IMG/VR virus record: IMGVR_UViG_3300032896_000011
Coordinates: 1 to 26,450 of that record
DNA from: a virus
Length of the DNA: 26,450 nt
Direction: 5' to 3' (one strand)
This document shows positions 15,310 through 23,605 of the stretch, one piece after another; the first letter of the stretch is position 1; the number at the start of each line of letters is the position of its first letter. The notes under the pieces were generated by a model. It was not told the DNA's origin. It did not search any database and saw nothing but the letters and a program-made list of their open reading frames with translations. Made by a program: the position numbers and the translations under genes.

Positions 15310-16587
15310 ATGGACAGACAAATTGTTTATCCGGGAGCCATTCCGCTCGACACCGACGTGCTGAACCTCGAACGCAACGTCATGATCGCAGAAGGCTTTC
15401 TGGCCCAGGGGGCGTTCGGAACCGGGACGCAGGTGTGGGGGCTTTCCTGCGGGCCAACGACCCCGGCTTCGATGAGCATCTTGGTGGGGCCGGGCGCGAT
15501 CGTTTCCCAGCAGGTGGTCGATCAGAACGCCTTCGGCTCGCTGGCGGCCGACACCACCGATGCGCTGGTGAAGGTCGGCATCAATCTGACCAGCACCACG
15601 CTGACCACCACGGCGCCATCCAGCGCGGGGCAGTCGATCAACTACCTGATCGAGGCATCGTTCCTTGAAGAAGATACCACGCCGGTGGTGCTCCCGTACT
15701 ACAACGCTTCCAATCCGGCGCAGCCGTACACGGGTCCGTCCAACTCCGGCGCGGCGCAGAACACACAACGTTTGCAGCGAGTGCAGTTGCAGCTCAAGGC
15801 TGGCATCCCAGCCAACGCCGGCACGCAGACCACGCCGGCGGTCGATAGCGGCTGGGTCGGGCTCTACGTGGTGACTGTCGCCTACGGGCAGACCACGGTT
15901 ACGACTGGGAACATCAGCGCCTACCCGGCGGCGCCGTTCGTCGGTGGCGGGAAGCTGACCACAGGCCGGCTCATCAACGTACAGACGTTCACCACCAGCG
16001 GCACGTATTGGTCCACCCCGGGAACTGCCTCGATAATTATCGAGGCGGTCGGCGGCGGCGCCTCGGGCGGCGGCACGGCGGCCACCGGCGCCGGACAGGG
16101 CTCGGTGTCAAGCGGAGGGGGCGCCGGCAGCATCGCGGTCGGGCGCTTCACGTCGGGCTTCACCGGCGGCTTAGCGGTCACGATCGGAGCTGGGGGCGGT
16201 GCACCGTCCGCGGGTCAGAACAACGGCAACAACGGCGGCACGACGAGCGTCGGACCGCTGATCTCGTGTCCTGGTGGTCTCGCCGGTGTCGGCGGCCCGG
16301 CCACCAACGGCAACCTGATCGTGTCGCCCGCCGGCAGCGTCGCCAGCTCGCCGAGCGGTGGCAACATCTACCAGGCAGTAGGGCAGCCTGGCAGCTACGG
16401 GCTCATGTTCAGCCCAAGCACCGGCTACTATGCCGGCGCGGGGACGGGTGGTGTCTCGCCGTTGTCAGCGGGAGCCAGCGGCCCTGGCGCCGGCGGCGCC
16501 GGCACGAACGCGGCTGGGGCCAGCTCGGCGGCGAGCGCCGGGATCGCCGGCAATGCCGGGATCGTCGTCATCTACGAATACGCGTGA
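15310..16587 (+). CDS. Tail fibre with glycine-rich C-terminal domain
   Basis: A 425-residue protein. The N-terminus (RQIVYPGAIPLDTDVLNLER, then NVMIAEGFLAQGAFGTG) and the region through residue 215 (VDSGWVGLYVVTVAYGQTTV) are typical of phage fibres that attach to the baseplate. From residue 225 (VQTFTTSGTYWSTPGTAS, then IIIEAVGGGASGGG) it becomes the glycine-rich domain found at the tips of many phage fibres, ending in IAGNAGIVVIYEY. In characterised T-even adhesins polyglycine stretches form a receptor-binding sandwich; similarity here is only in composition. AGAAGCAA precedes the ATG. It is one of two proteins in this window with this kind of domain. Confidence 0.75.
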   Translation: MDRQIVYPGAIPLDTDVLNLERNVMIAEGFLAQGAFGTGTQVWGLSCGPTTPASMSILVGPGAIVSQQVVDQNAFGSLAADTTDALVKVGINLTSTTLTTTAPSSAGQSINYLIEASFLEEDTTPVVLPYYNASNPAQPYTGPSNSGAAQNTQRLQRVQLQLKAGIPANAGTQTTPAVDSGWVGLYVVTVAYGQTTVTTGNISAYPAAPFVGGGKLTTGRLINVQTFTTSGTYWSTPGTASIIIEAVGGGASGGGTAATGAGQGSVSSGGGAGSIAVGRFTSGFTGGLAVTIGAGGGAPSAGQNNGNNGGTTSVGPLISCPGGLAGVGGPATNGNLIVSPAGSVASSPSGGNIYQAVGQPGSYGLMFSPSTGYYAGAGTGGVSPLSAGASGPGAGGAGTNAAGASSAASAGIAGNAGIVVIYEYA

Positions 16588-16593
16588 CGCCGC

Positions 16594-18390
16594 ATGCCAA
16601 CCATCGCCCAACTGCCGGCTGCCGCGCAGGCGTTGTCGAACGCTGATCTGATCCCGATCGATCAGAACGTTGGTGGGACTTACACGACGGGGCAGACGAA
16701 CCTTGGCTCGCTGCTGTCTTTGCTGGCCGCTAGCAACCTGCTGCCAGTGTCGATGTATAGCGGCGCCGGCGCGCCGACGAGTGCGGTCGGCAGCGTCAAC
16801 GGCGATGCCTACCTGAACACACAGAACGGCGATCTGTGGCAGTTTGCGTCCGGCACCTGGACGATGGTTGGGTCGCTGCTCGGGCCGGCTGGTGCTGCGG
16901 GCGCGCAGGGGCCGGCGGGGCCGAGCTATTCGATCACCGCGCAGCCCACCGTGACCAGTATCGCCGGGACCGACCTAGTTGGGATCAGCCAAGGTGGGTC
17001 GGATCATACGATTACGCTGGCGAACCTGCTGAATGGCGAAACGATCGACCAGGGCGCCGCGGCTGCGCCGGCGTCGAGCACCGACACGTTCTGGGTCGGC
17101 CAGGGCGGCAGCAGCATGGTGGTGCAGAGCATCGGCGCATTGTGGCCGTGGATCGTCGGGCAGTTGCGTAGCTATTTCCTGCCGGTGATCGAGTTTGTGG
17201 CGAACGCCACTCTCGATGGCTCGGTCCACAACGGTAAACTGCTGATCTGCTCGCAGCCGATCACGATCACGGCCGGCGGCACGATGGGCAGCGGGTTCTC
17301 GTGCACGATCATCAACGTATCGGCCGGCACCTGCAACCTATCGGGGTTTACGACGTCCTCGGGTAGCGGGACCCTGTCGCCCGGCCAGTCGGCGATCATC
17401 TATAGCGCGGCTTACAGCGCCGGCACCGTCTATTACGCGATGATCGCCGGTGGCGCATCGACGCCCCCCTCGCCGCCCGGCACGCCGATCGGTCTGACTG
17501 CCGGCACCCCGACAGCTTCCACCGCTCCACTGTCCTGGACGGCGCCGGGCAGCGGCGGCGCGCCGGCAAGCTACACGGTGCAGTATCGCGTCGCGGGCGG
17601 CAGTTCGTGGACGCAGGTTTCCGGGATCAGCGGTACGTCCTACAGCGTGACCGGGCTCTCGGCCAGCACCGAATACGATTTCCAGGTGCAGGCAGTGAAT
17701 GCCGGCGGGACGAGTGCCTGGACAGCGACGACGAATGTCACCACGGCGGCCGGCACCGCGCCGGGCGTGCCCACGGGCCTATCGGCTGGTTCGCCGACCA
17801 GCAGCAGCGTCGCGCTGTCATGGACGGCGCCATCCGTTGGCGGCATCGGCGCGACCTACAATGTGCAGTATCAGGTGCAGGGGGCGGGTTTGTGGACTGC
17901 TGGGCCATCGACCAGCTCGACCAGCGTCACGGTGATGGGGCTCTCAGCAAGTACCACGTACAATTTCGAAGTCCAGGCGGTCAACGGTGGGTTGACGAGC
18001 GCATGGACGGCCTCGGTCTCCGAAGCAACCACGCCCGCGAGCAACTATCTGCTGACGTCCGGGCTGTATCCGTCCGGTTCGTTCGCGGCGGGTCAGGGAG
18101 GTATCCCGGTCAACGTCGACGACAACAGCACGGCGGCCGAGGGTAGCCATACCGTTCCTGCCAGCGTGTCGTTCGGCTGGTCCACGAGCAGCACGACGGC
18201 ACCGAGTTCCCTGACCACTGCCGCCGGCACGTCGCAGAGCATTCCCGGCGAGACCGGCCGTAACATCTGGTATCAGTGGATCGGTGGGCCTTCGACTGCC
18301 GGGTCATACTATTTCTGGGCCATCGCCTACGACGCGAGCGGAACCCAGGTCGCGCAATACGTTTCGCCCACGGCGTTCACCTTTTCGTAG
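16594..18390 (+). CDS. Tail fibre with collagen-like linker, two FN3 domains and shared tip domain
   Basis: A 598-residue protein. The N-terminus (TIAQLPAAAQALSNADLIPI, then GGTYTTGQTNLGSLLSLL) is the common baseplate-attachment motif of phage fibres. Residues 97-110 are a short collagen-like GPAG..GAQGPAGP run, likely a trimerising linker. Residues about 120-285 form a beta-rich shaft. Two FN3 domains lie at about 290-386 and 389-480, with the same signatures as in the fibre at 13407. Residues about 485-598 form a tip (VSFGWSTSSTTAP, then GSYYFWAIAYDASGTQVAQ) similar to the tip of that fibre. It starts 6 bases after the preceding stop and is the last gene before a 164-base gap. Confidence 0.8.
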   Translation: MPTIAQLPAAAQALSNADLIPIDQNVGGTYTTGQTNLGSLLSLLAASNLLPVSMYSGAGAPTSAVGSVNGDAYLNTQNGDLWQFASGTWTMVGSLLGPAGAAGAQGPAGPSYSITAQPTVTSIAGTDLVGISQGGSDHTITLANLLNGETIDQGAAAAPASSTDTFWVGQGGSSMVVQSIGALWPWIVGQLRSYFLPVIEFVANATLDGSVHNGKLLICSQPITITAGGTMGSGFSCTIINVSAGTCNLSGFTTSSGSGTLSPGQSAIIYSAAYSAGTVYYAMIAGGASTPPSPPGTPIGLTAGTPTASTAPLSWTAPGSGGAPASYTVQYRVAGGSSWTQVSGISGTSYSVTGLSASTEYDFQVQAVNAGGTSAWTATTNVTTAAGTAPGVPTGLSAGSPTSSSVALSWTAPSVGGIGATYNVQYQVQGAGLWTAGPSTSSTSVTVMGLSASTTYNFEVQAVNGGLTSAWTASVSEATTPASNYLLTSGLYPSGSFAAGQGGIPVNVDDNSTAAEGSHTVPASVSFGWSTSSTTAPSSLTTAAGTSQSIPGETGRNIWYQWIGGPSTAGSYYFWAIAYDASGTQVAQYVSPTAFTFS

Positions 18391-18411
18391 CTGCATGCGT
18401 CCCAGGCGGGT

Positions 18412-18528
18412 GTGCCACGTGGTCATCTTGACTACCCGCTGACCCGTTGGCGTGGGTGGCAGGTTCAAGTTGAGCCGCCGCTTGGTGAGCCGCGGCCGTT
18501 CCTGGATTCTCTGACCGCTGACCATTAG
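18412..18528 (+). CDS. Possible 38-codon small ORF
   Basis: GTG 18412 to TAG 18526-18528. The peptide is Trp/Pro-rich and looks coding rather than random (GHLDYPLTRWRGWQVQVEPP, then LGEPRPFLDSLTADH). The upstream AGGCGGG is too close to be an ideal ribosome binding site. Its last codons and stop lie within heptamer array 2. No family is recognised; it may be a fragment. Confidence 0.25.
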   Translation: MPRGHLDYPLTRWRGWQVQVEPPLGEPRPFLDSLTADH

Positions 18529-18541
18529 CCACTGACCGCTG
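18514..18541 (-). repeat. Heptanucleotide tandem array 2 (inverted relative to array 1)
   Basis: Four tandem heptamers, ACCGCTG, ACCATTA, GCCACTG and ACCGCTG. Read on the minus strand they become CAGCGGT, CAGTGGC, TAATGGT and CAGCGGT, close to the CAGTNGY units of the array at 15032-15059. It ends 13 bases before the next ATG; GGAG for that gene follows immediately. Confidence 0.7.
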
Positions 18542-18554
18542 CTTTGGAGTCGGA

Positions 18555-20708
18555 ATGACCGTCGCCATGATTGCTCCCGGCGTGCCGATGATGGTCACGC
18601 CACGCCGGCCGGCGCTGATTTCGCAACTGGCCGGCATCTCCAGTGGCGGCGGTGGCGGCAGCGAAGGCAGCTTCGCGGGCCCGTATCCGTCCGCCATCTC
18701 GGGACTGACCAGCTGGTGGGATGCTGGCCTGACGGCCGGCATCCTGGACCCCTCGGGGGAGCCAATCCTAGGTTGGAACAGCACGGTCGGCAGTCTGGCG
18801 GACAAGTCTGGCGCCGGCTCGCCGCTGACGATCTATCACTACACCGGCACGACGGCGGCACCAGTGGCCACGCCGCGCCTCAATGCTCTGCTGGGAGGCG
18901 TCGGACTGAACAGCATCGTGCTGCCGAACACCTTGCCGGCCACGAACCAACCGCTGCCCGTGATGGATCCCGACCAGGGTATGTTGTCCGGCAACCTAGC
19001 TCTCGGTTCCGGGCAGGCATGGACGATTTACCTCGTCTGGTCTCGGCCCAACTGGCGACAGAACACGTCGGCACCGAGTTGCCTCTTAAGTGTCAACGGG
19101 GCCGACCTGCTGACGCTGGACAACTCCGGCGGCAGTGGCAACCTGACGCTGTTTCCAGGCGCGCACCAGACCGTCCTGACGAGTTCGATGGCGCGTCGGC
19201 ATACACATGCCGTGATACTGACCAGCACGCCCGGCACCGGAATATCCGCCTGGGTGGACGGCCTGCAGTTGCTCTCGGCCGGGACCAACCCGCTGCCGTC
19301 CACCCTGACAACCGGCCTGCTGTTCCTCCATGACGGCACGAATGGCGGTGGTGCGCAGTGCTGGTTCCATGAGGCGGCCACATGGGGACATGCTCTCGAT
19401 TCTGCGGACATCTCGACACTGATAAGTTGTCAGAGGCGATGGCAGCTCGGCGTCCGCAAGGGCATCCAGATCCTTGTCACCGGCCAGTCGAACGCCGGCA
19501 ACGGCGTCACGTGGGGCGCATGGCACTTGCTGGCACAGGGCGTCGCCTACTACCTCGGAGCCCTGGCCTACGGGCTGATCGGCAGCTACACGGGCGGTTC
19601 CACCGATACGACGTGCATCGGCGGAGAGGGTATCTATAACGTGCTGGCGGGCGATCCGGGCGCAGGGCTGACGGGGTCGTTCATTGTCGATCCGGACAAT
19701 GGGTCGAACCCCGATACGTGGTCGATCGGTGCCGACGGCGAGGCCGTGCAGACATTTCTTTCTGCTGTGCCGGCAGAAGATCTTGCAGATATTGTTGCGA
19801 TCCTGTGGCCATGGTCGGAGACCGACAGCACTCGGGTCTATGCGGAGAAGGCCACGCTCATCGAAGCCGCCGAGCAATGGCTGTCGCTGGAACGCGGCAT
19901 GCTGTCTCGGTCTGCGACGAGCCTGCCGCTTTTATGGTGGAATGCTATTCCGTTCCCGTGGAGCAACAACGGCGGGACGCAGATGCACCGGGAGGCGGTT
20001 GCCATGATTGCGGGAACTCCCGCGCAGAATTGCGTGATTGTGCTGCCGCAGACGTCGGACAGCATTCCGCTCGGATCGACATACGATGCCACCACTGGCC
20101 TATGGGCGATCGGGGCGGCCGGTCAGATCCACCGATCAGAACCGGATATGCTGCGATTCGGCATGGCGGGGTCACCGGTGGCGGCGCGGGCCGTGCTGGC
20201 ATCCACTGGCGGCGATACCATCACGTCATTCCCGACTGGCGTTCCGGCCGTGGGCGGCCCGCAGATCGTCCATGCCTATTTGGAAAATAGTAGCACCGTC
20301 ATCCTCACGATCCAGCATGATGCCGGCAACGATCTGGTGATCCCCCTATTGGCGCAGTCGGGCCAGGGCTTCGCCATTATGGACGGCGGCTCGGTGGCGT
20401 CGCCCGGAACGATCGTGAACGCAACGGCCTGCACGCGGGTCGATGCCACACACCTGCAACTGATGCTGGCGCAGGCGTTGGTCAATCCGGCACCGGATTG
20501 CCTGCTGTTCTACCCGTATGGATATTTCGACATCGGTACCGGCAGCGCGGTAACAGACAACTTTTCTATCCTCGCGCCACCGACTGCATGGGACATCGCG
20601 GCCGACCTGAATTGGTCGTGGACGTCACTGGGCGGCGGCACGCTGCCGATCAACTGGCCGCTCGCGGCCACGACAACGCCGATCGCTCTAAGCACCACGC
20701 CTGACTAA
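18555..20708 (+). CDS. Fibre-borne SGNH / sialate-O-acetylesterase-like protein
   Basis: A 717-residue protein. Residues about 50-295 look like a concanavalin/LamG-type beta-sandwich (SGLTSWWDAGLTAGILDPSG, later FLHDGTNGGGAQCWFHEAAT). Residues about 300-555 match a carbohydrate esterase of the SASA/SGNH type: ILVTGQSNAGNG with Ser312 in the GQSN block, WPWSETD at 418-424 where the family has W.QGE.D, and PDMLRFGMAGSPVAARA at 530-546 where it has DxxH. The expected His is Arg534, although His526 is nearby. The C-terminus is beta-rich. It may deacetylate or just bind surface polysaccharide. GGAG (18545-18548) precedes the ATG. Confidence 0.7.
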   Translation: MTVAMIAPGVPMMVTPRRPALISQLAGISSGGGGGSEGSFAGPYPSAISGLTSWWDAGLTAGILDPSGEPILGWNSTVGSLADKSGAGSPLTIYHYTGTTAAPVATPRLNALLGGVGLNSIVLPNTLPATNQPLPVMDPDQGMLSGNLALGSGQAWTIYLVWSRPNWRQNTSAPSCLLSVNGADLLTLDNSGGSGNLTLFPGAHQTVLTSSMARRHTHAVILTSTPGTGISAWVDGLQLLSAGTNPLPSTLTTGLLFLHDGTNGGGAQCWFHEAATWGHALDSADISTLISCQRRWQLGVRKGIQILVTGQSNAGNGVTWGAWHLLAQGVAYYLGALAYGLIGSYTGGSTDTTCIGGEGIYNVLAGDPGAGLTGSFIVDPDNGSNPDTWSIGADGEAVQTFLSAVPAEDLADIVAILWPWSETDSTRVYAEKATLIEAAEQWLSLERGMLSRSATSLPLLWWNAIPFPWSNNGGTQMHREAVAMIAGTPAQNCVIVLPQTSDSIPLGSTYDATTGLWAIGAAGQIHRSEPDMLRFGMAGSPVAARAVLASTGGDTITSFPTGVPAVGGPQIVHAYLENSSTVILTIQHDAGNDLVIPLLAQSGQGFAIMDGGSVASPGTIVNATACTRVDATHLQLMLAQALVNPAPDCLLFYPYGYFDIGTGSAVTDNFSILAPPTAWDIAADLNWSWTSLGGGTLPINWPLAATTTPIALSTTPD

Positions 20709-20717
20709 GGAACGCAC

Positions 20718-21362
20718 ATGAGCTACCTGAACCTTTCGGTTGCGACAAAGGCCAATCGGGCGACCCAGATCATCAACGGGCTCGGTTCGGGCGGCTACGC
20801 GATGTTCTATTCCGGCAGCTACCCTAGCAGCCCCGACGATCTCGTCTTGTCGGGCAACCTGCTGGCCTCACTGCCGCTGTCCGGTACCCCCGGAACCATC
20901 GTCTATTCAGTACAGAACGCCGCTGTAAACGCGGGCGGTTCCGGCGGCACGAGCGGGACGCAGACTGTCACCGGAACGACCGGAACGGGGACCAAATTCC
21001 AGGCCAGCGTGATAGTCTCCGGTGGGGCAATTGCGGCGGTCAGCTCCATCACCGTGGCGGGCTTGTACACGACGCTGCCGAGCAACCTGAACGCCGAGCC
21101 GGTGACGGGGGCAGGCCTGACCGGCGCAACGCTGTCGCTGGCGATGACGGCGGGCGTGAGCTTCAACGCGATTACGACGGAGAACGCGAGCGCCACCGGC
21201 TCTGTTGGGTTCTGCCGCCTGGCTGCAAACAATACAGCCGGCGCCGCCGGGATCGTCGATCTCGATGTTGGAACCTCGGGCACTAGCGTGATCGTCAACA
21301 CTACATCGTTCGCCAGTGGTGGACCGATCGTGGTTTCGAGCGCGGCCATTACCGAAGCCTGA
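20718..21362 (+). CDS. Fibre-associated structural protein
   Basis: A 214-residue protein. The opening (LNLSVATKANRATQIINGLG, then GGYAMFYSGSYPSSPDD and LVLSGNLLASLPLS) follows the conserved pattern 'a.a.ll..in.g....l.iYsG..P..pd....g.lLa.l' found in small structural proteins of phage tail-fibre regions. Residues 75-150 form a Gly/Thr-rich insertion (GTQTVTGTTGTGTKFQAS), followed by FNAITTENASATGSVGFCRL and a beta-rich C-terminus. AAGGA lies upstream of the ATG. The function within the virion is not known; a role as fibre connector or minor capsid/tail decoration is inferred. Confidence 0.55.
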   Translation: MSYLNLSVATKANRATQIINGLGSGGYAMFYSGSYPSSPDDLVLSGNLLASLPLSGTPGTIVYSVQNAAVNAGGSGGTSGTQTVTGTTGTGTKFQASVIVSGGAIAAVSSITVAGLYTTLPSNLNAEPVTGAGLTGATLSLAMTAGVSFNAITTENASATGSVGFCRLAANNTAGAAGIVDLDVGTSGTSVIVNTTSFASGGPIVVSSAAITEA

Positions 21363-21401
21363 GTGGACGACCGCCGGACGCTTCGCCGCGCGGGATAGAT
21401 T

Positions 21402-22919
21402 ATGATCGTCGTTCTGCTGATCACGGCCGGCAGCGGCACATGGAACCCGCCGACGAGCGGCGCGAATGCCTGCCCCGCCGGCACTCTCCTGACGATCGAG
21501 TGTTGGGGCGCTGGCGGCGGCGGTGCCTGCGTGGCGAGCGGGCGCAGCGGTGGTGGTGGCGCATACTGCGTCGGAACCTACTCCGTCACATCTTACGACG
21601 TAACGAATGGCATCAATTATAATGTCGGCTCTGGCGGTACCGCCTCGGCGGGGTCCAATGGCGGCACTGGCGGTTCCACGTGGTGGCTTGCTAGCAGCAC
21701 CATACTCGCCGCAGGTGGTGCTGGCGGCACGACTACCGGCACGACGCAGGGCGGCCAAGCATCCTCGTGCGTCGGATATACTACGGCGTATAGCGGCGGC
21801 AACGCGCCCCCATCGGATGGCGGCGGCGGCGCGGCAGGCCCGAATGGCACTGGCGGCAATTCTACGGGCTCTTCGGGCGGCGCAGGTGACAACGGTAGCG
21901 GCGGTGCTGGCGGTGCCACCGCTACCGCCGGCACATCCAACACGTCGGGCGGCGGTGGCGGCGGCGAAACAGGCAGCGGCAACCCAGGGGGAGTGGGCGG
22001 CACGCCCGGCGGCGGCGGCGGCGGGGGCAACGGCTCGCACGTAGGCGGCGCCGGCGGCGCCGGCCAGATCAGAATCACCTATACCCCGCCGAGCGGCGAG
22101 ACCGCCAGCATTGCTGCCATTACGCGGACGCCAAGCGTTTCTTTCTCGACGGCAATCGGCGAGGCCGCGAACGTAACGGCCATTGCCCGGCTTCCGACTG
22201 GTGCGGTTTCTGCTGAGAAGGGTGAGACCACCGCCATCGTGGCCGCGGTCGCGCGGCCGGCTGCCCTAAGCATTGCACAGACCGGCGAAGCTGCGTTCGT
22301 GGCGGTCACTGCTTCGAGGCCGCAGGGAGCCGCGGGCACGCGGGTCGGCGAGACTGCTGATATAGTGGCCGCTGCGCTGCGACCCAACGCAGTTGCCCAT
22401 TCGCTTCGGGGTGCGGCCGTGACGATCACGGCTGCGGTGCCCCCGCCATTTGCCGTTGCCAGCGGCAACACTGAAAGCGGAGCGTGGGCGAGCATCAGCG
22501 CAAGCGTGCCACAGCCGAAGGCATTTGTCGCCGGCGTAGCGGGTGATACGGTTGAGCTTGTCGTCGCTGCTAGACGTCCGTCTGCATTAGGGCGCATGGC
22601 GATAGGCGCGGCGGCGGCGACGATCGCCGGCTTTGCGCAACCTCCATCGGGGGGCGTCGTCGCAGTGGTCGGCGAGAGCGGGCGGCTCATTGCTTTCGCG
22701 CCGTGCCCGGCTGCCGGCTTCGGTGCAACTGCGCACTGGGTCGATATCATGTCGGCAATGGCGGCGACGGTGCCGCGCCCGATCGCAACGGCAGCGCTCA
22801 TGGCGAGTGTTATGCGCGTGCCCGACCAAGCGCTGGCGGTGCTTCCAGGGGTACGGCGGCTTGCCGCGACAGCGTCCACCCGGAGCCACCTAGCGCCCGC
22901 TGATCTCTGGAGCCCCTAA
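21402..22919 (+). CDS. Glycine-rich fibre protein with ten or more 21-residue repeats
   Basis: A 505-residue protein. Residues 1-225 are a glycine-rich fibre domain (GTWNPPTSGANACPAGTLLT, then IECWGAGGGG and long GG runs ending GAGQIRITY). From residue 232 it carries about ten tandem units of 21-23 residues with consensus GE[TA]AxIxAxAxRP followed by a variable Ala/Ser/Val half. The first five units are exactly 21 residues; later ones drift. The C-terminal 40 residues are less regular. The repeat resembles a beta-solenoid or stacked hairpin shaft, but no named family was recognised. A weak GGGAT precedes the ATG. The TAA overlaps the next ATG (TAATG). Confidence 0.7.
   Translation: MIVVLLITAGSGTWNPPTSGANACPAGTLLTIECWGAGGGGACVASGRSGGGGAYCVGTYSVTSYDVTNGINYNVGSGGTASAGSNGGTGGSTWWLASSTILAAGGAGGTTTGTTQGGQASSCVGYTTAYSGGNAPPSDGGGGAAGPNGTGGNSTGSSGGAGDNGSGGAGGATATAGTSNTSGGGGGGETGSGNPGGVGGTPGGGGGGGNGSHVGGAGGAGQIRITYTPPSGETASIAAITRTPSVSFSTAIGEAANVTAIARLPTGAVSAEKGETTAIVAAVARPAALSIAQTGEAAFVAVTASRPQGAAGTRVGETADIVAAALRPNAVAHSLRGAAVTITAAVPPPFAVASGNTESGAWASISASVPQPKAFVAGVAGDTVELVVAARRPSALGRMAIGAAAATIAGFAQPPSGGVVAVVGESGRLIAFAPCPAAGFGATAHWVDIMSAMAATVPRPIATAALMASVMRVPDQALAVLPGVRRLAATASTRSHLAPADLWSP
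22095..22796 (+). repeat. About 63-base coding repeats (21-residue units)
   Basis: Ten to eleven units begin at GETASI, GEAANV, GETTAI, GEAAFV, GETADI, GAAVTI, GAWASI, GDTVEL, GAAAAT and GESGRL. The protein period is clear; DNA identity between units is low, so the duplications are old or diversified. Confidence 0.7.
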
Positions 22920-23236
22920 TGCCAGTAACCGCCCGGTATACGCCGATCTCGCCGGGAGATGCCAACGAAGCACTTGCGTTCGACTTCTCTCCCATTCTGT
23001 CGGGGGGTGAGACCGTGACGGGTGGTACATTGACGGTTGCAACCAATACGTTCCCGCCCGCAGTTTCGATGGCGCTAACGGTAAATTACGTCGTCGTCTC
23101 AGGTAGTGCCCTGGTGGCGAGCGTGACGGCCGCGAGTAATGGCAGCGGCGATCAGATCTTGACCTTCACCGCAGCAACAACGCTGCGGCCAAGCCTGTCG
23201 CGCACCGCGCTGATCTTCGTCGGGCCGACATCATGA
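22919..23236 (+). CDS. Small beta-rich phage structural protein
   Basis: A 105-residue protein with the pattern ARYTPISPGDANEALAFDFS, then PILSGGETVTGGTLTVAT, VTAASNGSGDQILTFTA and LSRTALIFVG. This matches the common layout of small phage proteins with an N-terminal 'F....L..GetI....' strand and a C-terminal 'T..gr......V' strand, usually found near tail or fibre genes. The start overlaps the stop of the repeat fibre, and the stop overlaps the next ATG (ATGA). It probably is an adaptor or decoration protein; the role is inferred. Confidence 0.5.
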   Translation: MPVTARYTPISPGDANEALAFDFSPILSGGETVTGGTLTVATNTFPPAVSMALTVNYVVVSGSALVASVTAASNGSGDQILTFTAATTLRPSLSRTALIFVGPTS

Positions 23237-23571
23237 GAGAGGGCGCCGACGAGATGAGTGATCGCACCCGAACACCAGATGACACCGAGAGGCCCGCCGA
23301 CCTTTCCGAACGCGTCACCCGCTTGGAGGTCTGGCGCCAGGCGGATCGGGAACGGATGATAGCGTTTGAAACCGAGGTCCGAACAGGATTGATGGACCTT
23401 CGCGGTCGGTCGGACGCGATCTTCACGCGCCTCAACGACATCGTTCAGGCCCAGGCGATGCAGGCAGGCAATCGGCAGACGTGGGGCAGCGTCGTTGAGT
23501 GGGCCCGCATGCTGATCGCGAGTGCGCTTGGGGGCGCCATCGGCTATTTCGCACCCCATTTGGGACACTGA
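23233..23571 (+). CDS. XhlA-like coiled-coil membrane protein (lysis region)
   Basis: A 112-residue protein. Residues 22-80 are a charged helix (LSERVTRLEVWRQADRERMI, then RLNDIVQAQAMQAG) likely to form a coiled coil. A single hydrophobic segment at about 90-108 (ARMLIASALGGAIGYFA) anchors it in the membrane. This arrangement resembles XhlA-type proteins found with holins in phage lysis cassettes. ATG 23233 overlaps the preceding stop; ATG 23254 is an alternative start. Neighbouring candidates for holin, lipoprotein and peptidase support a lysis role, but a spanin or other membrane function is also possible. Confidence 0.55.
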   Translation: MREGADEMSDRTRTPDDTERPADLSERVTRLEVWRQADRERMIAFETEVRTGLMDLRGRSDAIFTRLNDIVQAQAMQAGNRQTWGSVVEWARMLIASALGGAIGYFAPHLGH

Positions 23572-23605
23572 TTTAGTTATCATCTCAACCAACTGAGGGC
23601 TCCCG

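Noticed and set aside
18411-18430. Palindrome CCACGTGG and a nearby TTGACT as a possible promoter/operator
   Set aside because: No matching -10 box at a suitable distance could be identified, and the segment may be coding (38-codon ORF).
21617-22078. Long minus-strand open frame rich in proline opposite the glycine-rich fibre
   Set aside because: It is the complement of GGC/GGT glycine codons and has no start signal or domain; a shadow of the + strand gene.
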